Shown piece after piece: positions 60,241 to 64,000 of a stretch of 64,000 bases of DNA. Origin of the DNA: Termitomyces sp. T153. Its lineage: Eukaryota > Basidiomycota > Agaricomycetes > Agaricales > Lyophyllaceae. Within the stretch, counting starts at the first letter, position 1. The number at the start of each line of letters is the position of its first letter. The stretch is from assembly GCA_018296165.2 (NCBI GenBank), contig JACKQL020000004.1, positions 1,116,001-1,180,000 of the forward strand, given 5' to 3'. The notes under the pieces are model-generated. The model made no database searches and had not been told where the DNA came from. It worked only from the letters and a program-made list of their open reading frames with translations. The translations under genes were made by a program, and so were the position numbers.

Positions 60241-61367
60241 ATGACTGCCCTCAGTCAGCTCAACATTTCTGCCATGCTCTTCTGCCCTGACACCCGTGAA
60301 GTACACGAAAAAAATTTTCTGTTTTTCTGTAAAACTTCAAAACTCTTTTTCACGTCATTACGCCACAAACGTCGCCGCTGCCGCCCCCCAGCATCCAGTT
60401 ACCGCCACATAGCCCAGAAACATACGCTGCCTCTCTATCCCTATCCGCGTCGTCGTCGTCCCACTCGGCCGTCTCGACGTTGTCAACACCTGTTCCTACC
60501 CCCGCCATCGATTCTTCAAATTCATCCCACCAGCAGTCTCATTGTTGCCAGCCTCTCACTCACATCATCTTAATGCTCCAGGATACACCCCCAAGGTTTC
60601 CTTTGACACCTTTGAGAACAAGTCTGCGTCTATGTTCTCCTTTACACTCCAGGTCAAATTGGAGGGATACGTACGCACTCGATCGACGCGTGTATTCCTC
60701 TGCGCTTCGTCTTCAGATGAGAGTGGCCAAGAGGCACTGGATTGGTCACTAGAAACCTTGGTTCAGGACGGAGATGAGTTAATCGTGTACCGAGGCGTCG
60801 ATGAAGACGTGCTAGGTGTGTCTCATTCCATCTGCCCGTTCGATGGATGTTGAATTATTTCAGAGAAGGACCACGATGTTATACGGGAGGAAGCACGTGA
60901 ATTGATGAAGATGATTCAGGAGAAGAGCGTGGAGACGGATCCCGATCGCAAGGTCTGTGTCTAGAACTTTTCCGTATCTCCTTGGCAAACTTCCCTTCTT
61001 TTCCCTTCTAGCTATCTCTTATTGTTGAATACATCCCCGGGCGTATCACATGCACCCTTGATCACCTCATCGCGCTTTATCGGCCTGACAGCGTCGTCGT
61101 CAAAACTCGTGTGAAGCGATCCATGCTTAGTGGACTGGCAAAGAACATGAATATGGGTTCAGCCATCAGGAGTGTAAGCAAGTGAGTCGTGTCGCGAACT
61201 CTTTACATGAGCGAATCCAAACTCCGTCGCTCCACAGATATTGCCTTACACACTCACCCGTGCCTATTATCGTCGTCCATCCTGAATGCAAACTTCGCAA
61301 GATAGTCGAGAAGCGCTGTGCTGATCCCAAACGTGGGACACACTTTGATAGTCAGTTTGATAGCTGA
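60241..61367 (+). CDS. Universal stress protein (UspA) family protein
   Basis: Exons 2-4 are clear: 60,864-60,952, 61,012-61,181 and 61,238-61,367, with introns of 48-59 nt, ending at TGA 61,365-61,367. The preceding exon ends at 60,815 and encodes VSFDTFENKSASMFSFTL, TRSTRVFLCASSSDESGQEA and LDWSLETLVQDGDELIVYRG, typical of fungal Usp proteins. Later parts include KLSLIVEYIPGRI, LIALYRPDSVVV, and the end YCLTHSPVPIIVVHPECKLR with DPKRGTHFD. These are small nucleotide-binding fold proteins linked to stress responses. The N-terminus is unresolved: a Ser/Pro-rich part (about 60,370-60,530), SSLIVASLSLTSS (about 60,535-60,572) and the main domain lie in three frames. The start given is nominal. 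Confidence 0.75.
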
Positions 61368-61660
61368 GACAGAGCATTAGGCGCCCTTTCAGCTGTGCAT
61401 CTCCGACGCGCCCTGCCTTTGCCCGGTTCGCTTGTATTTATAACAGTCGCACTAAATTGTGTATAATTAGACGTATTTTATTTGTATATACTTACATGAA
61501 ACTTTATTAATTATTGTCTGTGATGGGGCCTTGTGTCCGTACCTGTTCCCGAAACCTTGTTCAACTATTGTTGGCGAATCAGCATTTTAAAATAGACACG
61601 ATAGTGAACGTAGGCCGATGTAAATATGTAAAGAAGTCATAGACGTGATCAGCTACTCGC
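61368..61660. other. 3' flank of the Usp gene
   Basis: AT-rich stretch with TGTATATA-like and ATAATTAG words (61,450-61,510), plausible as a 3' UTR and terminator region. No gene is seen. Confidence 0.45.
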
Positions 61661-61938
61661 CTAGTCGTCCTCACTGACCGGTTCATATGGTTGAGCCCCA
61701 CTAAACACTTTCTGCTGAGGGCTATGGGGAACGAACCCCAATGGGACGTGTCTCAATCCTGCTAATTTGCCAACCATCTCACCGACGGAAAAGGATCTGG
61801 ACATCTCCCATGTGTTTCTCATTTTATCATGATTCCTGTTACCTGTAGTCGGGTAGTATGCGATATGCACAAGATTCAAGATACATATTGGTTGATAGAT
61901 CCTAAAAAACATTTGGAATGTCAGCATAGTCTCACAGC
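61661..61938 (-). CDS. Unidentified open frame downstream of the GH47 remnant
   Basis: A minus-strand frame open for about 100 codons, ending at 61,661 (VPLGFVPHSPQQKVF; YEPVSEDD). CpG-rich like host DNA. I recognise no domain. It may be a terminal exon of a neighbouring gene or simply an open stretch. Confidence 0.25.
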
Positions 61939-63012
61939 AGTTAGTTGATGGATGCTTCACATGTGGTTTGAACACCATCAAGCTCAGGTATAATCCTATA
62001 CAGTTTTCGTTCCCATGAAGACCACTTAAACACAGGCAACGGGTGCGCCTCAGTGTTCAAAACCCACTTTGAGAATGGGTAACAATCTTCTTCGTCAAAG
62101 AGGAGAAAGAGATATTTCAATGTTTCGGCCAGAAATTAACTGTGGAACATGTCAGGGCATGACACCAACCACGCATCAGATACATACCTTGGCATCTCGT
62201 CTAAAGGTCGAACAGGGTCCATATCAACGTGTGCAACAGATGTGTACCCATATCGTGTTTTCGCATGACGTTCAATAAATAGCGACAAAGATTTCGTAGC
62301 CTCGTTCACGCCACTTCTCTTCTCCTGTTGTCCTCCACACAATATCTAGGCCTTCCACAGTCTATTATCAGAATGAGATCTTAGTTGAGAGTATGAACAG
62401 AAACACAACCCACCTCTGGCCGCAGGAAATATGTACCACCCCCATTCAAATCATAGTCTTTCTTCTTTTGGTTCTTTATCGGGCCTCCCTCTTTCAGGCC
62501 CGGTGGTATACCGACGCTCCCGGCGGCCTCCCACGTCGCCAATTTATCAACCCATCTCACACCTGGTTTCATACCCACCTTCTCTGGTCCAAGTCCAGAC
62601 TTCTGATCGGCGTATAAAAGGTAACAGGTGTATGCAAACCCGGCAGCAGCCCATTTGTGACGTTCACGCTCTTTAGCTGGCAGATAGGCATCAGGAATGG
62701 TATGAGCGCCGAGTGCAAGAAGTCCAGGAAGGAAACATGCAAGATGCTCGAGGTCGTGCTTGACAGTCAGATGGTTCACTGAGGTGACGTATAGTAACTC
62801 TCGTGTGGGTGTTACAAAATATTGTTTGAGAAGATATTCATAACCGCTGTCACCTGATGCTCCAACGGTGTATCGACCTGGTGAAGAATGATTACGACGA
62901 ATAGATAGGAAAGATAGAAAGGACGGACGGTCGAGGGGTTCGCCTAATCTCGTTGGGAATAAACCATTTCCAGTCTTTGTCGCATACAGTCGTTCCATAA
63001 TGCGATCTACCT
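61939..63012 (-). pseudogene. GH47 class I alpha-1,2-mannosidase remnant
   Basis: Family members trim mannose from N-glycans in the ER and Golgi. Visible blocks: RLYATKTGNGLFPTRLG (about 62,990), RYTVGASGDSGYEYLLKQY, LEHLACFLPGLLALGAHTI, GFAYTCYLLYADQKSGLGPE, VWRTTGEEKW (about 62,335), [28 protein letters not shown] and [10 protein letters not shown] (about 61,990), in family order. Defects: the N-terminal half is absent; about 30 residues normally between the KQY and TPTR blocks are missing; near 62,280 a 4-bp duplication (tatttatt) shifts the frame; and after the last intron a TAA stands where the family has a Tyr before FLAET. A catalytically complete protein cannot be made from this locus. 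Confidence 0.78.
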
Positions 63013-63157
63013 AAGGTACCTTGTAGAGAACGCTGGCACGAAACTAATAGGTCTCACAGTCCTATAGTATTCCTTTCTACTGGTGAGTTTCGCAAGATAC
63101 TTGAACTCCAATTGACAGCTTGCGGCTTCTGGAAATAAGATATCCTATCTCATCCAG
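63013..63157. other. Junction between GH47 remnant and LINE remnant
   Basis: No feature recognised. The missing GH47 5' exons are not here, so the break that removed them probably lies in this interval. Confidence 0.4.
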
Positions 63158-63454
63158 TCATACTACAGTTAGTTCTGTGTTGTAAACTTTTGCTTTATGT
63201 CCCATTCCTCCTCTCTCCACAAAGATCTCCCTGTCTAGGTGGTATCCAACTATATCCCAACAGTTCATCTTGCTGTTCTCCTCTTTCTGCATGAAGCCAT
63301 CAGAATAGACAATTACTCTTGTCCTGTCTCTTACTATTCCTTCTAGTTTCTTGTTGTGTTTCTTTGCTTCCTCTGCCTTCTTTCCCTTTTTGGGTGCTCC
63401 TGTAATTGTCAGTCTCGCATTCGGGTCTCTCAATTGAAAGCAGTGAGATTCCAT
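63158..63454 (-). pseudogene. RNase H domain of a non-LTR (LINE) retrotransposon
   Basis: RVIVYSDGFMQKEENSK, WDIVGYHLDREIFVERGGMG and KVYNTELTVV follow the pattern of RNase H domains at the C-terminus of fungal LINE proteins: SDG with the first catalytic Asp, then a Gly-rich turn, then Y-x-x-E with the catalytic Glu. An upstream basic stretch (KKGKKAEEAKKHNKKLEG) looks like the linker to the RT. Only this domain is present and it ends after the Glu block, so it is a fragment. Confidence 0.7.
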
Positions 63455-63476
63455 CTACATGAGTTTTCTTCAGTCC

Positions 63477-64000
63477 ATTGGCGGAGATGACCTTGATCAA
63501 TACTCTTGTAATGTTTCATAGCTGGGCTGACTCTTCCGTGTCTTTGCTGAGGGCCTCTGGCCGCAACCATACCGATTTGTGGCGGTCGGCTCATTGTCTG
63601 GCATACACACCGGCACAAATGCACTACGGCGTTTTATTGTTTGCGGAGATGGCTTCGATCCATGTCCCGAATGTTTCCATAGACTACAATGTACCTTTAT
63701 GCGAGAGTTCCTCGGTCCGTTGGCGGAGATGACCTCGATCAATACTCTTGTAATGTTTCATAGCTGGGCTGACTCTTCCGTGTCTTTGCTGAGGGCCTCT
63801 GGCCGCAACCATACCGATTTGTGGCGGTCGGCTCATTGTCTGGCATACACACCGGCACAAATGCACTACGGCGTTTTATTGTTTGCGGAGATGGCTTCGA
63901 TCCATGTCCCGAATGTTTCCATAGACTACAATGTACCTTTATGCGAGAGTTCCTCGGTCCGTTGGCGGAGATGACCTCGATCAATACTCTTGTAATGTTT
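63477..64000. repeat. 242-bp tandem repeat, more than two copies, runs off the window
   Basis: The word gcggagatgacc recurs at 63,481, 63,723 and 63,965, a period of exactly 242 bp, and the units are nearly identical (one change seen: cttgatc versus ctcgatc). CpG is frequent. 242 is not a multiple of three, so the open frames crossing unit borders change frame in each copy. It directly follows the LINE RNase H remnant. Confidence 0.9.

Noticed and set aside
63497..63984. Repeated open frames within the 242-bp units
   Set aside because: The period is not a multiple of three, and the same frame simply recurs in each unit; no domain is recognised.

Overview
The window looks like a piece of an Agaricomycete (mushroom-forming basidiomycete) chromosome. 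The signs are introns of about 45-60 nt in every host-like gene, a basidiomycete-type F-box protein, a Tsp2-like tetraspanin copy, three remnants that look like Plavaka transposases, chromodomain gypsy elements and Helitrons. There is no phage, CRISPR, rRNA or tRNA content that I can see.

Layout. 1-2,650: a Ty1/copia gag-protease-pre-integrase remnant on the minus strand. 2,650-10,060: a CpG-rich host island with a frame-damaged F-box gene (minus) divergent from an importin-9/Kap114-like karyopherin gene (plus). 10,060-53,030: a dense, CpG-poor nest of transposons. It holds a solo gypsy LTR with a perfect 5-bp target duplication, a 5' gypsy LTR plus gag, three Plavaka-like transposase remnants, decayed copies of cellular-type genes (WD40, tetraspanin), one near-complete chromodomain gypsy (25.1-43.8 kb) and the 3' ends of further gypsies on the minus strand. 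53,033-59,263: a GC- and CpG-rich LTR element with paired LTRs of about 1.14 kb, no visible gag-pol, and an open spliced 342-aa coiled-coil gene antisense to the element. 60,200-63,010: a host fragment with a universal-stress-protein gene and a broken GH47 alpha-mannosidase gene. 63,150-64,000: a LINE RNase H remnant next to a 242-bp tandem repeat that runs off the window.

How the pieces fit. The 3' LTR of the large gypsy is split. Its left part is at 30,843-30,989 and its right part at 43,551-43,843, and the 12.6 kb between them is three Helitrons: a deleted copy and a second copy directly head-to-tail, and a third inside the second. The 5' LTR of the same gypsy carries a Helitron 3' terminus at the equivalent position, so a Helitron probably sat in the LTR before retrotransposition.

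Two signals stand out. First, the LTR retroelements seem built for self-priming. Each has, just inside its 5' LTR, a 9-12 nt sequence complementary to a stretch within its own LTR. In the GC-rich element that stretch lies about 32 nt downstream of a TATA box, the arrangement known from Tf1. Second, stop codons in the CpG-poor transposons are mostly CGA-to-TGA or CAA/CAG-to-TAA/TAG changes, visible by comparing the Helitron copies. The GC-rich element has escaped this decay.

Family names come from motifs recognised by eye; no database search was run.
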